Source: Methanobacteriota archaeon (GTDB lineage: Archaea; Thermoplasmatota; Poseidoniia; Poseidoniales; Poseidoniaceae). Taken from it: a stretch of DNA of 17,104 bases. Under the pieces are notes generated by a model. The model did not search any database. It saw only the letters and a list, made by a program, of their open reading frames with translations, and was not told the origin of the DNA. Of this stretch, positions 1 to 7,606 are shown piece by piece. Made by a program: the position numbers and the translations under genes. The first letter of the stretch is position 1. Each line of letters begins with the position of its first letter. The stretch lies in the NCBI GenBank assembly GCA_002697705.1, contig NZXL01000007.1, forward strand, positions 1 to 17,104, in the 5' to 3' direction.

Positions 1-165
1 GCCATCTTGAATATTTTCTTGAATAGTTCCAAAGGTTGTATCATAATAGACAATCAAGTCGATTTCACTTTGCTCCTCCGAGTCATCCTCACCTCCAAAA
101 CACCCTGAGAGGCTGGCAGAGAAAATGACGAAGAACATCATCAAACTGAGTAAATGTTGTCGCAT
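1..165 (-). CDS. Secreted lipoprotein, N-terminal fragment (runs off the window)
   Basis: Reading the minus strand from an ATG at 165 gives 55 codons without a stop to the window edge. The product starts with a short basic N-terminus and a hydrophobic stretch (about residues 5-19) ending in the lipobox L-S-G-C (Cys22). Gly-Gly and an acidic linker (EDDSEE) follow, then the start of a folded domain with YYDTTFGTIQ. This is the standard layout of a lipid-anchored exported protein, with Cys22 as the modified residue. SGCFGG lipoboxes are, to my knowledge, common in Marine Group II genomes. Too little of the mature domain is present to name a function. A TATA-like element on the same strand (191-199) lies about 30 bases before the ATG, so the transcript may be almost leaderless. 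Confidence 0.75.
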   Translation of the reverse strand, partial: MRQHLLSLMMFFVIFSASLSGCFGGEDDSEEQSEIDLIVYYDTTFGTIQENIQDG

Positions 166-190
166 GTGCTAATGTAGAAGGCGCTTATTG

Positions 191-199
191 ATAAGTAAA
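191..199 (-). promoter_or_regulatory. Possible TATA box of the lipoprotein gene
   Basis: On the minus strand this reads TTTACTTAT inside GGAATTTACTTATC, a fair archaeal TATA-like element. Its centre is about 30 bases before the ATG at 165, which would put transcription start within a few bases of the start codon. The assignment rests on spacing and AT-richness only. Confidence 0.3.
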
Positions 200-204
200 T
201 TCCA

Positions 205-240
205 TTTTTCCATTATTTTTAACTTATTTTTGCCTTTTTT
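205..240. other. Helically phased T-tracts (probable curved DNA)
   Basis: Four T-runs of 5, 5, 5 and 6 bases start at 205, 216, 227 and 235. The first three are spaced exactly 11 bases apart, and the last comes 8 bases later. A/T-tracts repeated at the helical period are known to bend DNA. They lie between the lipoprotein promoter and the tRNA gene, in a spacer where no reading frame is evident. They could be an upstream promoter element or a chromatin positioning signal. Confidence 0.45.
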
Positions 241-302
241 GAATTGTGGCAGCAAGCAAAACAATCGGTGCATTGAAAATGGGGAAGGTCGGCGGTTGAG
301 AT

Positions 303-380
303 AACGAGGTGGGGTAGTCTGGATATCCCGTCGGGCTCATAACCCGGAGATCGATGGTTCAAATCCATCCCTCGTTACCA
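303..380 (+). tRNA. Initiator tRNA-Met (CAU anticodon), CCA encoded
   Basis: A full cloverleaf can be drawn. The acceptor stem AACGAGG (303-309) pairs fully with CCTCGTT (370-376), followed by discriminator A377 and an encoded CCA (378-380). The D-arm is GGGT...TCCC. The anticodon stem TCGGG/CCCGG encloses loop CTCATAA with anticodon CAT at 338-340. The T-arm is GATGG-TTCAAAT-CCATC. Three consecutive G-C pairs at the base of the anticodon stem (GGG/CCC) and the A1-U72 pair at the top of the acceptor mark it as the initiator rather than the elongator Met tRNA. There is no intron. The convergent gene on the other strand ends at 383, only 2 bases after the CCA. Confidence 0.95.
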
Positions 381-382
381 AT

Positions 383-1117
383 CTAAACATACTCGTGGTA
401 GTCGTATTTGGGCTTTAGTGAGTCAAGCGCAGTTTGCAATCTTGCGTTAGCCGCAGCCTCTCCTCGTTCGATTGCTCCAATTTCTTGAAGGATTTTTTCC
501 GATAGTTGTTTTGCTTCAGGAAAACCATTCCCTGCTATGAGACTTAGCGCTTGACTAACTTCATGTGCATTAGCAGGTGGTAAATCGACCGGCTGGATAA
601 TATAATTTCCATTACTTCTAATGACTGGCCCTGCCGAAGTTGTACAGTTCAGTAGTCTTTTGACGATCTTTTTATCATCATTATAGTGATTAAATGCTTC
701 AAGTGCCACAGCGATATTTCCGGGAGAATTCCGTTCACATCTCAAATAATACTTCTTTGCAGCCCTCTTTTTTTGTGCAGATGCGAAAACATTTGCACAC
801 CTTCTATAATCTTCAAATATCGGCCTCATCATTTCAACTGTCATAGAATCGCTCGACTTAATCATAGATGTCAATTTTTTACGTTCACGAAGAAGAGTTT
901 TCGCAGAAGCAATTGCCTTTGACGCTTTACTTCTCAACACAAGAACATCGCATAGTATTCGAAGCCCTTTGACCAACATTACTTGGGAATTCAAATCTCT
1001 TTTTTTCATTGAAAGAAACATGTCGGTGAATTGTGTTGCCATCACTTCAGACATTTCCAACCGTCCATCTTTGATGTAACTCTCCAGTTGGAGCAGTGTC
1101 TGGTTAGGGTCACTCAT
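383..1117 (-). CDS. Hypothetical alpha-helical protein
   Basis: The protein is 244 residues from the ATG at 1117 (start MSDPNQTLLQ). An in-frame ATG three codons earlier (1126) and a TTG (1144) are alternatives, and none has a clear Shine-Dalgarno. There is no signal peptide or membrane segment, so it is probably cytoplasmic. It is rich in Lys, Arg, Ala and Leu with strong helix periodicity. The middle (about residues 85-155: basic, then a KKYYLRCE-type helix and an ALEAFNHY helix) looks like helical-hairpin repeats of the TPR sort, but no repeat consensus is firm. A short Pro-containing segment with IQPVDLPP breaks two helical halves. I do not recognise the family. It is transcribed divergently from the adenylate kinase gene and ends tail-to-tail with the initiator tRNA. 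Confidence 0.7.
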   Translation of the reverse strand: MSDPNQTLLQLESYIKDGRLEMSEVMATQFTDMFLSMKKRDLNSQVMLVKGLRILCDVLVLRSKASKAIASAKTLLRERKKLTSMIKSSDSMTVEMMRPIFEDYRRCANVFASAQKKRAAKKYYLRCERNSPGNIAVALEAFNHYNDDKKIVKRLLNCTTSAGPVIRSNGNYIIQPVDLPPANAHEVSQALSLIAGNGFPEAKQLSEKILQEIGAIERGEAAANARLQTALDSLKPKYDYHEYV

Positions 1118-1228
1118 TCCAAACATAATGAACAAACAATGCAAAACGACATTACCTTTGATGCCTTCTATGCTTAGTATCCATCAAAAATTAATCTTTC
1201 AAAGCGATATTGTTTAATCGATGACTTT

Positions 1229-1232
1229 GAGG
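1229..1232 (+). promoter_or_regulatory. Shine-Dalgarno (GAGG) of the AK6-like gene
   Basis: GAGG lies 7 bases before the ATG at 1240, matching the archaeal anti-Shine-Dalgarno sequence, and supports that start. AT-rich segments (TTTAATC near 1213) lie further upstream as promoter candidates. Confidence 0.55.
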
Positions 1233-1239
1233 CACTGAT

Positions 1240-1782
1240 ATGCAGGATGACTTGTGTATTGCAATTTCAGGGACACCTGGATGTGGTAAAACCTCGTTAT
1301 CAAAACTTTTTGAGAGTAATGACGTTCCAGTTTATTCTGTTAAACAACTGGCTGAACAATTTGAGTGCATAGGGCATGAAGACCAATCAGATGGAGCGCA
1401 AGAGATCGATATTCACAAGTTGTCCGATGAGTGGGAAAATGAAGACACAGGGCTAGTTATTATCGAAGGGCACCTTTCTCATTTCCTCGACCTAGATGCT
1501 ATAGTTCTTTTAAGATGTAATCCAAAGGAAATAGAAACAAGATTGAAGACTCGAGAATATTCCAATCAAAAAATTAAGGCTAATAGCGAATGGGAATTGA
1601 TAGCAGGAAATTGGTCTGAACTATTAGAGTTTGAAATTGAGTTGCCAATTATCGAATTAGACTCAACTTCACAAAGTCCAGAAAAATTGTTCCAATTAGT
1701 GAATGATTGGATTTTAGAAGGTCTTCCGTATACATCGGTAGCTGAGGAGTCCAAACTAGCGATAGATTGGATGAAAAGTTGA
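1240..1782 (+). CDS. AK6/Fap7-type adenylate kinase-like NTPase
   Basis: This 180-residue P-loop NTPase belongs to the archaeal 'putative adenylate kinase' family, homologous to eukaryotic AK6/Fap7. Visible motifs are Walker A GTPGCGKT at residues 11-18, a Walker-B-like LVIIEGH at 72-78, and the family signature RCNP (92-95) followed by a lid helix LKTREYS (102-108) with an Arg expected to contact phosphates. Length is normal for the family (about 170-190). Family members interconvert ATP + AMP and 2 ADP. In yeast, Fap7 also acts with uS11 in the last step of small-subunit rRNA maturation, and archaeal members bind uS11 too. The start is supported by GAGG at 1229-1232. The next gene, 57 bases downstream on the same strand, is a CDP-alcohol phosphatidyltransferase. 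I believe this pair recurs in euryarchaea and could be one transcript. Confidence 0.88.
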   Translation: MQDDLCIAISGTPGCGKTSLSKLFESNDVPVYSVKQLAEQFECIGHEDQSDGAQEIDIHKLSDEWENEDTGLVIIEGHLSHFLDLDAIVLLRCNPKEIETRLKTREYSNQKIKANSEWELIAGNWSELLEFEIELPIIELDSTSQSPEKLFQLVNDWILEGLPYTSVAEESKLAIDWMKS

Positions 1783-1828
1783 AATTTTAACCGCAACAAT
1801 CAACCCCCTAATTCATTTGCGTCAAGCC

Positions 1829-1832
1829 GAGG
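1829..1832 (+). promoter_or_regulatory. Shine-Dalgarno (GAGG) of the phosphatidyltransferase gene
   Basis: GAGG within CCGAGGAAG lies 7 bases before the ATG at 1840, the same spacing as in the preceding gene, and fixes that start. Confidence 0.55.
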
Positions 1833-1839
1833 AAGTCAT

Positions 1840-2541
1840 ATGGCTCTTGAAAAGTTGAGGAATTATTGGGAGCAAGCGCTTGTTCCAATCGTGAAATCAT
1901 TATCTAAATTTTCTCCAGCAACAATCACATGGGTTGCATTACCAATCGGCATACTAGGCGGCCTAGCTATTTTTACTGCATCAGAAGATTCCTTAGGGGC
2001 TTCAATGCTATTTGGTGGTGGTTTATTGATTGCCATAGCAATGATTCTCGATGGCTTAGATGGGCCTGTTGCAAGGGCTACTGGTAGAGTTACAAGGTGG
2101 GGCGATTACTTGGACCATACCTTCGATAGACTATTGGATGCAGCATGGATAATTTGTATCGCTGGCTCTGTATTTGTAGATGATTTAATTTTAGGACTTT
2201 CAGCAGCATGGTTAACTCTTCTTGGCTCTTATATGGGCACTCAAGCACAAGCGGTGGCTGGAACGAGAAACTATCGTGGATTTTCGCGTGCTGATAGAAC
2301 TATTTTGAGCATTGTAGCTATTTTTGCTATGGGTTTTATGTTGTATATGGGCGAGAGCAGTTGGGGGACTTTCCCTGCGCCTTTTGACCACATTTCGATA
2401 AATCCGCTTAGCCTAGTAGTATTCATTTCAGCAATTGGGGGTTTGTGGACTTTCTTGATTAGATTCATACAGGCTAGAGAAAAAATTCAGCAAATAGATC
2501 GAGAAAACCCACTGCCACAAAACAATTCTCAAGAGGAATAA
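1840..2541 (+). CDS. CDP-alcohol phosphatidyltransferase (probably archaetidylinositol-phosphate synthase)
   Basis: This integral membrane enzyme of 233 residues carries the complete CDP-alcohol phosphatidyltransferase signature D-x2-D-G-x2-A-R-x8-G-x3-D-x3-D: Asp71, Asp74, Gly75, Ala78-Arg79, Gly88, Asp92 and Asp96. The four Asp residues bind metal and the CDP-lipid diphosphate; the last is the expected catalytic base. About six hydrophobic helices are visible (roughly 30-47, 53-70, 100-130, 145-170, 180-205), with a hydrophilic Gln/Asn-rich C-terminus. The family joins CDP-archaeol to an alcohol acceptor. In archaea the closest candidates are archaetidylinositol-phosphate synthase (acceptor inositol 1-phosphate) and archaetidylglycerophosphate synthase. 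Placement beside the AK6-like gene and the length favour the former, but the acceptor cannot be read from the motif. No residue of the signature is missing. Confidence 0.85.
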   Translation: MALEKLRNYWEQALVPIVKSLSKFSPATITWVALPIGILGGLAIFTASEDSLGASMLFGGGLLIAIAMILDGLDGPVARATGRVTRWGDYLDHTFDRLLDAAWIICIAGSVFVDDLILGLSAAWLTLLGSYMGTQAQAVAGTRNYRGFSRADRTILSIVAIFAMGFMLYMGESSWGTFPAPFDHISINPLSLVVFISAIGGLWTFLIRFIQAREKIQQIDRENPLPQNNSQEE

Positions 2542-2633
2542 ACCAACCGCGGTGGATTCAAAAAGCCCCAAAAACCGCCTCATTTATCTTACCTTGGAGC
2601 GGTATACTCATAACAGTTGCATGTTAGAAAGAA

Positions 2634-5600
2634 ATGATGACGGGTAGTTCGCACGGTAAAGATGGGAAACTTATCGCTACATTATTAGTCGCACTGATGG
2701 CATTTTCTGTAATTCCAATCATGACAGCATCGGCTGAAGATTATGGCGATCCAATGAACCTTCAAGCACAAGATATAGCTGCAACATTTGATACAAGTAC
2801 GGAATTAACCACTATCACTTGGCGTAATATAGATTCGCCAGGTGCCGAATTGAATAATATATTTGATGCGGTATACAATATTTATCGACACACAGAGAAC
2901 ATTTCTAGAGACACAATTGGCCAAGCCCAATTAATCTATCAAGTCGATGCTTGTAATCCTTCTCAGATAGGAGGGTCGACCAGTAGATATGATTGTATGG
3001 CCTTTAATGGCTCTCACCCAGGGCACAGTTTTTCTTATCTTGTATCTCCTGGCACCAATGACACATTCTATTATGCGATAACTACGACCATTTCAACAGT
3101 AGGCACATCCGAGGAATTGATATTCAATGAATCTAGTCTTTATCACGGTGTTCAAGAAGTAACAACTCCAATTAGGACTCCTTATAATTTACAAGCAAGT
3201 TTTGATGCATTATCTAGTACCACCACACTAAACTGGGTGAATTATAATGACATTTTCCCAATACTTCCTGAAAATGGCCCAGATGCTTATTCTACAAGAA
3301 TATGGAAAACAACAGAGCCATTGACTCGCCAAACTGCCTTTTCACTATTGAGCGCAACAACTCCGATAGCCAACTTAAGTGCAGGAGTTTCAACTTACGT
3401 TGTAGATGTTCCCGCCCAAACAGATTCAGATTATTACTATTCCATTACTTATTTCCTTCCAAATTGGACCAATGGAAATCAAGACTATGAAGATATTAGG
3501 TTCTTGTCAAATAATGCATTAACATCTCCAATTACAGAAGATAATTTACCTCCTCAAAAGGTCAGTTCTGTAACCACAGCCTTCATTCCAGACTCGGCTA
3601 CTGGTGGCGGAAAGACCATAATTTCCTGGGATGAAGTTGAAACTGAAACAGGAGAGTCATATGCGATTTACTCATCTGGCTCTATGTTTAACAACACTAC
3701 CTCTTTTGGCCCAACTATTATTTCAATAGTCCCAGAGGGACAAGAATCTCTTGAGCATCAATTACCTATTGGTAGGCTAGGGCATTCAACTTATTGCGTT
3801 GTAGTAATTGATGTAAATGGTGTTTTTGACACAAATATCCCTCCATCCTCTTGTTCAACAGTTTACGAGGATGCCTTCTATAATTGGACAGCAGAACCCA
3901 CTCAAGTTTCAGCAGAATTCATCGGAAATGCAACAACAGTTGTACAATGGAAAGATCAATTGGGGGCAGAAGGAGAAGTATATCACATCTGGCGGTCTGA
4001 TTATTTGGTAAGTGGAAGTCAATTTGTCCCCAACCAAACGGTGTTCTGGATGGCCAGCGTCCCTGACGGCATACAAATTGCACATATCGAAGTGCCTGCC
4101 GAAGTTGACAGATTGTCATTTTATTTCGTAACCTCTGAAGCACTTTATCAACATGTAAATGGAACTTATCACTATACAAGTTTAGTTCAAAATTGGGCAG
4201 GTGCAATAGCAGAGAACACTGTCACTCCTTCAAATCCCCTCATCAATTCTTTAACAGTAGATGGAGAATCTAATTTGGTTATGCTGGAATGGCTAAATAA
4301 TGGCCAAATTGATTTTGAACAATACACAGTTTGGAAACATTGGGGAAGTCCTTTTGGAGAAGATGAAGATCAACCAACAAATATTTCTTTTGAAAGCGGT
4401 TGGCAGATTTACGACGCAGGGATAATCGACTCAGGGGCGTCATGGCATTCACATAGTTTCTCTAGAACATATAACATTCAACCTGAAATAGAGCGAGAAG
4501 CATGGTTTGCAGTTACCATCTCTGATATGTATGGCAATGAAAATTTGGAAGCTAGACCTGGTTCAGGTGGTAATGCGCTAAAGATCAAGGAAGATTCAAT
4601 CAAGCCAACAGCAAATTACACGCTCTATGATGGAAATGACAATCGATATAATAGCCCCTCCTTGGTTTCTGGAAATTATAAAATTATAGTTACTATTGAC
4701 GAATATCTCCTCATAGATCCTCGAATGGAAATAACTACTGAAACGGGTGGAGTCATAACTGGCGGTATGAAGCAGATGCTATCATATGCAGACAACTTGG
4801 CAAATGATGAATTAGGACCACAATATTACCTGACATTTTCTATATCCAATACAGTTTCTGCCGGAACAATCAATTTCAACATGACACTTACTGATGAAAG
4901 TCAAAATGCAAATGAGATTCAATGGGACAACCGTAGTCTAGATGCTACAAATCCATCCATGCAAGTTTATTCTCCAGCCTCGGGCAGCGATGGCTCGAAA
5001 TATTTGTATGGCAACTCCATTCAATTATTGGCAGGAGTGACCGATGACGTTCAAGTTTCTTCATTCCAATATCGATTTACATATAATTACGGCTCAGGTT
5101 CAACTTCAACCTCTCCATGGACTACGCCGGATGAAATTCAAGATATCTTTGGAGATAATAGTTCACTTGTTATGGATGTGCCAATAAATGCCGGTAATTT
5201 TGAATCTGGCCAACATGCAGTTACATTTAGGGCGATTGATTCTGCAGGTAACCAAGTTCTCTCACAGGTAATATTTGTTGTTGATAATTGCCGTAATAGG
5301 CTCGATGGAACTACAGTCTGTAATTACGAAGAGTCACTGAAACCAGAACCAGAACCAGTAATCGTGAATCCTTCGTATAGCGACCCCCCATACGTCATGG
5401 TTTGGGTTCTTTCGGGTATTGTTTTCTTTTCATTGGTTACAATGTTACTGGTAATTAGAACTAGTATGAAAAGCCCTAAGAAATCTTCAGGTGATGATGA
5501 AGATGAGGATGACTGGATGTCCGAATTCATTGGTACAACGCAAACGGTGGATATGGATGAACTAACTCAAACTCAACCAACACAGAAAGAATTGCCAACT

Positions 5601-5846
5601 ATCGAAGAAGAGGAAGAAGAGGAAGAAGATCCATTTGCAGTTAATGTACCTACTCGTAAAAGCCGTCGAAGAAAAGCCCCTGTGGTTGAAGAAGAGGAAG
5701 AAGACGAGGATGACGACCCATTCTTTGGCCTAGATGATGAAGAAGAGGAAGAAAAGCCCAAGAAGCGCCAAGTTGGTAGACGAACAGCACCAAAGAACGC
5801 TCCAAAGAGGCGGCAAGTCGGACGACGCAAGAAATCTAGTGATTGA
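2634..5846 (+). CDS. Large secreted Fn3-like surface protein with C-terminal anchor and charged cytoplasmic tail
   Basis: The protein has 1070 residues. A Sec signal peptide (hydrophobic core about residues 13-30, likely cleavage after TASA near 35) leads to an extracellular region. That region has about five fibronectin-III-like repeats beginning near residues 42, 185, 308, 422 and 533. Each has a strand like TTITW or TTLNW, then a Y-x-IYR/IWK strand. Two Ig-like beta domains follow (about 655-770 and 772-886, the latter ending in RAIDSAGNQ). Asn-x-Ser/Thr sites are frequent, suggesting glycosylation. Cys pairs near 102/117 and around 886-900 could be disulfides. A single membrane helix (about 921-941) is followed by a roughly 129-residue cytoplasmic tail of alternating Glu/Asp blocks and Arg/Lys blocks, with RQVGRR twice near the end. 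A receptor, adhesin or envelope protein is plausible; the ligand is unknown. No Shine-Dalgarno is clear. ATG 2637 is an alternative start. Confidence 0.85.
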   Translation: MMTGSSHGKDGKLIATLLVALMAFSVIPIMTASAEDYGDPMNLQAQDIAATFDTSTELTTITWRNIDSPGAELNNIFDAVYNIYRHTENISRDTIGQAQLIYQVDACNPSQIGGSTSRYDCMAFNGSHPGHSFSYLVSPGTNDTFYYAITTTISTVGTSEELIFNESSLYHGVQEVTTPIRTPYNLQASFDALSSTTTLNWVNYNDIFPILPENGPDAYSTRIWKTTEPLTRQTAFSLLSATTPIANLSAGVSTYVVDVPAQTDSDYYYSITYFLPNWTNGNQDYEDIRFLSNNALTSPITEDNLPPQKVSSVTTAFIPDSATGGGKTIISWDEVETETGESYAIYSSGSMFNNTTSFGPTIISIVPEGQESLEHQLPIGRLGHSTYCVVVIDVNGVFDTNIPPSSCSTVYEDAFYNWTAEPTQVSAEFIGNATTVVQWKDQLGAEGEVYHIWRSDYLVSGSQFVPNQTVFWMASVPDGIQIAHIEVPAEVDRLSFYFVTSEALYQHVNGTYHYTSLVQNWAGAIAENTVTPSNPLINSLTVDGESNLVMLEWLNNGQIDFEQYTVWKHWGSPFGEDEDQPTNISFESGWQIYDAGIIDSGASWHSHSFSRTYNIQPEIEREAWFAVTISDMYGNENLEARPGSGGNALKIKEDSIKPTANYTLYDGNDNRYNSPSLVSGNYKIIVTIDEYLLIDPRMEITTETGGVITGGMKQMLSYADNLANDELGPQYYLTFSISNTVSAGTINFNMTLTDESQNANEIQWDNRSLDATNPSMQVYSPASGSDGSKYLYGNSIQLLAGVTDDVQVSSFQYRFTYNYGSGSTSTSPWTTPDEIQDIFGDNSSLVMDVPINAGNFESGQHAVTFRAIDSAGNQVLSQVIFVVDNCRNRLDGTTVCNYEESLKPEPEPVIVNPSYSDPPYVMVWVLSGIVFFSLVTMLLVIRTSMKSPKKSSGDDEDEDDWMSEFIGTTQTVDMDELTQTQPTQKELPTIEEEEEEEEDPFAVNVPTRKSRRRKAPVVEEEEEDEDDDPFFGLDDEEEEEKPKKRQVGRRTAPKNAPKRRQVGRRKKSSD

Positions 5847-5895
5847 GTTGAAATCAATAGATTAACTCAAAGAGTAACATCACCTGCCTCGAGTT

Positions 5896-7056
5896 ATGTC
5901 GCAATCAGTTGCCGAAGACATCGTCGAAGAAGCGGTCGAACAAATAGAACATACCATGGAACGCCTAATTGATTCTTTTAATCCAATGAAGAATAAATTA
6001 AATTGGTTATTATTGGCACTTCCAATCGCCATTTGGGCGAATTTTTCACACAATCAAGCGATGGCATTTTTGTTTTCCATGATCGCAATCATGCCTCTGG
6101 CTTTTCTAATGGGCAAGGGAACAGAAGAAATTGCCCTTCGGACTGGAGAGTCAATAGGGGGATTACTAAACGCGACATTTGGTAATGCAGTAGAATTGAT
6201 TATTGCAGGTTTAGCAATTTATACTGCCTCAAAAAACCCAGATGTTGTTGAAACAATGGTTACAGTAACACAAGCATCTCTTATTGGGTCTATATTGGGT
6301 AATTTACTATTGGTTCTTGGATTAGCTATTTGCTGGGGAGGGATTAAACATAAAAATCAGACTTTTAACAATCAAGCAAGTCAAATGAACGGCTCTTTAC
6401 TTTTATTGGCGGTTGTTGCTTTCATTATTCCAAGCGCGGTACACCACTCCGGCGGTTCAGATGTCGACATTGAAAAACTATCCCACTATGCTGCAATTGT
6501 ATTACTTTTAATATATGGATTGGCCCTTTTATTCCAATTAAAAACCCATTCTGATGTTTTCGCTACAGAAGCAGGACATGGCACCCATGAAGACCCTATG
6601 ATGACAAACAGAGATGCTTGGACGCTATTACTGATGGCAACTGCCTTGGTAGGCTGGATGGCTCACATTTTAGTCCATTCACTAGAAGCAGCAGTCGATG
6701 AATGGAATATGCCTGAACTATTTATCGGAGTGATCTTATTGCCATTCTTTGGTAATGCTGCAGAGCATTTTACTGCAGTTATTGTAGCAGGTAAAGACAA
6801 GATGGACCTTTCTCTTGCAATAGCAATCGGCAGTAGCGTACAAATCGCTCTGTTCGCAGCTCCTTTGATGGTATTACTTGCATGGGGGTTAGGAGTTCCA
6901 TTAACATTAGAATTCGGGATGCTTGAGACTGCAGCCACTTTCATGTCGGTACTAGTCGCAAATTCAATTTTAGCAGATGGTAAAAGTAATTGGTTGGAAG
7001 GGGCTATGCTTCTAGCCAGTTATGTAATTCTCGCGCTTGCTTTCTTCCTTTCATGA
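5896..7056 (+). CDS. Ca2+/H+ antiporter (CaCA superfamily, CAX type)
   Basis: This 386-residue polytopic membrane protein has about eleven hydrophobic helices. The two alpha-repeat signatures of the CAX/VCX1 family are present: GNAVE at residues 96-100 with the following helix, and GNAAEH at 286-291 followed by the KMDLSLAIAIGSSVQIALF stretch. The Glu of each GNxxE motif lines the cation site and is intact (Glu100, Glu290). A short hydrophilic, slightly acidic loop separates the two halves (about 229-240, with EAGHGTHEDP), as in the family. Length is typical (350-400). The protein exports cytosolic Ca2+ in exchange for H+. The N-terminal 30 residues form an acidic amphipathic extension. The start ATG at 5896 has no strong Shine-Dalgarno (only GAG 2 bases upstream). 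The next gene follows after about 20 bases, so the two are likely cotranscribed. Confidence 0.92.
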   Translation: MSQSVAEDIVEEAVEQIEHTMERLIDSFNPMKNKLNWLLLALPIAIWANFSHNQAMAFLFSMIAIMPLAFLMGKGTEEIALRTGESIGGLLNATFGNAVELIIAGLAIYTASKNPDVVETMVTVTQASLIGSILGNLLLVLGLAICWGGIKHKNQTFNNQASQMNGSLLLLAVVAFIIPSAVHHSGGSDVDIEKLSHYAAIVLLLIYGLALLFQLKTHSDVFATEAGHGTHEDPMMTNRDAWTLLLMATALVGWMAHILVHSLEAAVDEWNMPELFIGVILLPFFGNAAEHFTAVIVAGKDKMDLSLAIAIGSSVQIALFAAPLMVLLAWGLGVPLTLEFGMLETAATFMSVLVANSILADGKSNWLEGAMLLASYVILALAFFLS

Positions 7057-7058
7057 GG
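7055..7058 (+). promoter_or_regulatory. Possible Shine-Dalgarno overlapping the antiporter stop codon
   Basis: GAGG overlaps the TGA stop of the antiporter gene (7054-7056). It lies 8 bases before an in-frame TTG at 7067 and 17 before the ATG at 7076. The spacing favours TTG as the start of the next gene and suggests translational coupling. Confidence 0.35.
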
Positions 7059-7075
7059 CGATAAACTTGGCTTCA

Positions 7076-7606
7076 ATGAATGGTAAAATAGGTTATACAA
7101 TCACTGTTGTGGCAGTTATATTATTGATTGTAGGGACGATTGGAATTTCTTTTGATGATGAAGTTAATGACATCCCAACCCCAAATACGCCCAGAGCAGT
7201 ATATTTTGCCGATGAACCACTTCAAGACAATCCAGTTGCATTATTACTTTCAGCAAAGACAACTATGACTTGGGATAGAAGTGATATTTATCTGGTCATT
7301 GCAGATGAAGACAAGAAAAAGCAGTGTGATAATATTGCCCCAATTGAATTGATATCTCCGGGTAGTACTACCTGTAAAGCAGAAGATAGCGGATATGAGA
7401 AAGTTGGTCTAGACAATTCAACAGGATTAGAATGGACAGTGGAGAATGGAGATTACTTTGTTGGCATTGGTACATTGGGCGACAGTATTCCAGAAGACCT
7501 TGAATTAAATGTGGATTATACAGTTGAATTGAATTTATCTGCGGCTGGATATTTCCTAATTTTATTATTAGGTGCTTGCGGTATTACATTAATCAAGTAT
7601 GATTGA
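7076..7606 (+). CDS. Small membrane protein with extracytoplasmic domain, function unknown
   Basis: The protein is 176 residues from the ATG at 7076 (MNGKIGYT...). An in-frame TTG at 7067 is an alternative with a better-placed Shine-Dalgarno, and TTG 7037 would overlap the antiporter. A first membrane helix lies at about residues 6-24, then an approximately 125-residue acidic, Asn/Asp-rich domain with two Cys (near KKKQCD and TTCKAED) that may form a disulfide outside. A second helix (about 155-172) sits at the C-terminus, ending IKYD. The middle domain, with its TMTWDRSDIYLVI and TGLEWTVENGDYFVGIG strands, looks like a small beta-sandwich. I do not recognise the family. Tight spacing to the Ca2+/H+ antiporter suggests one operon, but a functional link is inference only. 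Its stop codon abuts that of the convergent amidohydrolase gene. Confidence 0.72.
   Translation: MNGKIGYTITVVAVILLIVGTIGISFDDEVNDIPTPNTPRAVYFADEPLQDNPVALLLSAKTTMTWDRSDIYLVIADEDKKKQCDNIAPIELISPGSTTCKAEDSGYEKVGLDNSTGLEWTVENGDYFVGIGTLGDSIPEDLELNVDYTVELNLSAAGYFLILLLGACGITLIKYD

Noticed and set aside
303..390. tRNA 3' end as an integration (att) site for a mobile element
   Set aside because: No integrase, no repeated copy of the tRNA 3' end and no shift in gene content are seen downstream; the neighbours are housekeeping genes.
2542..2633. CCGCGG palindrome and GC-rich patches upstream of the Fn3-like gene as a regulatory RNA
   Set aside because: No stable extended stem or known riboswitch pattern could be drawn in these 92 bases.
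3919..4206. 95-codon minus-strand frame inside the Fn3-like gene
   Set aside because: It is fully antisense to a strand-rich domain of a continuous large gene, with no start site or recognisable motif.
5573..5857. Minus-strand frame rich in poly-Ser opposite the surface protein tail
   Set aside because: It is the antisense image of the Glu/Asp codon runs in the real gene and has no independent start signal or fold.
7037..7075. N-terminal extension of the small membrane protein from TTG 7037
   Set aside because: It would overlap the antiporter's last codons and add polar residues before a good signal-anchor; starts at 7067 or 7076 fit better.
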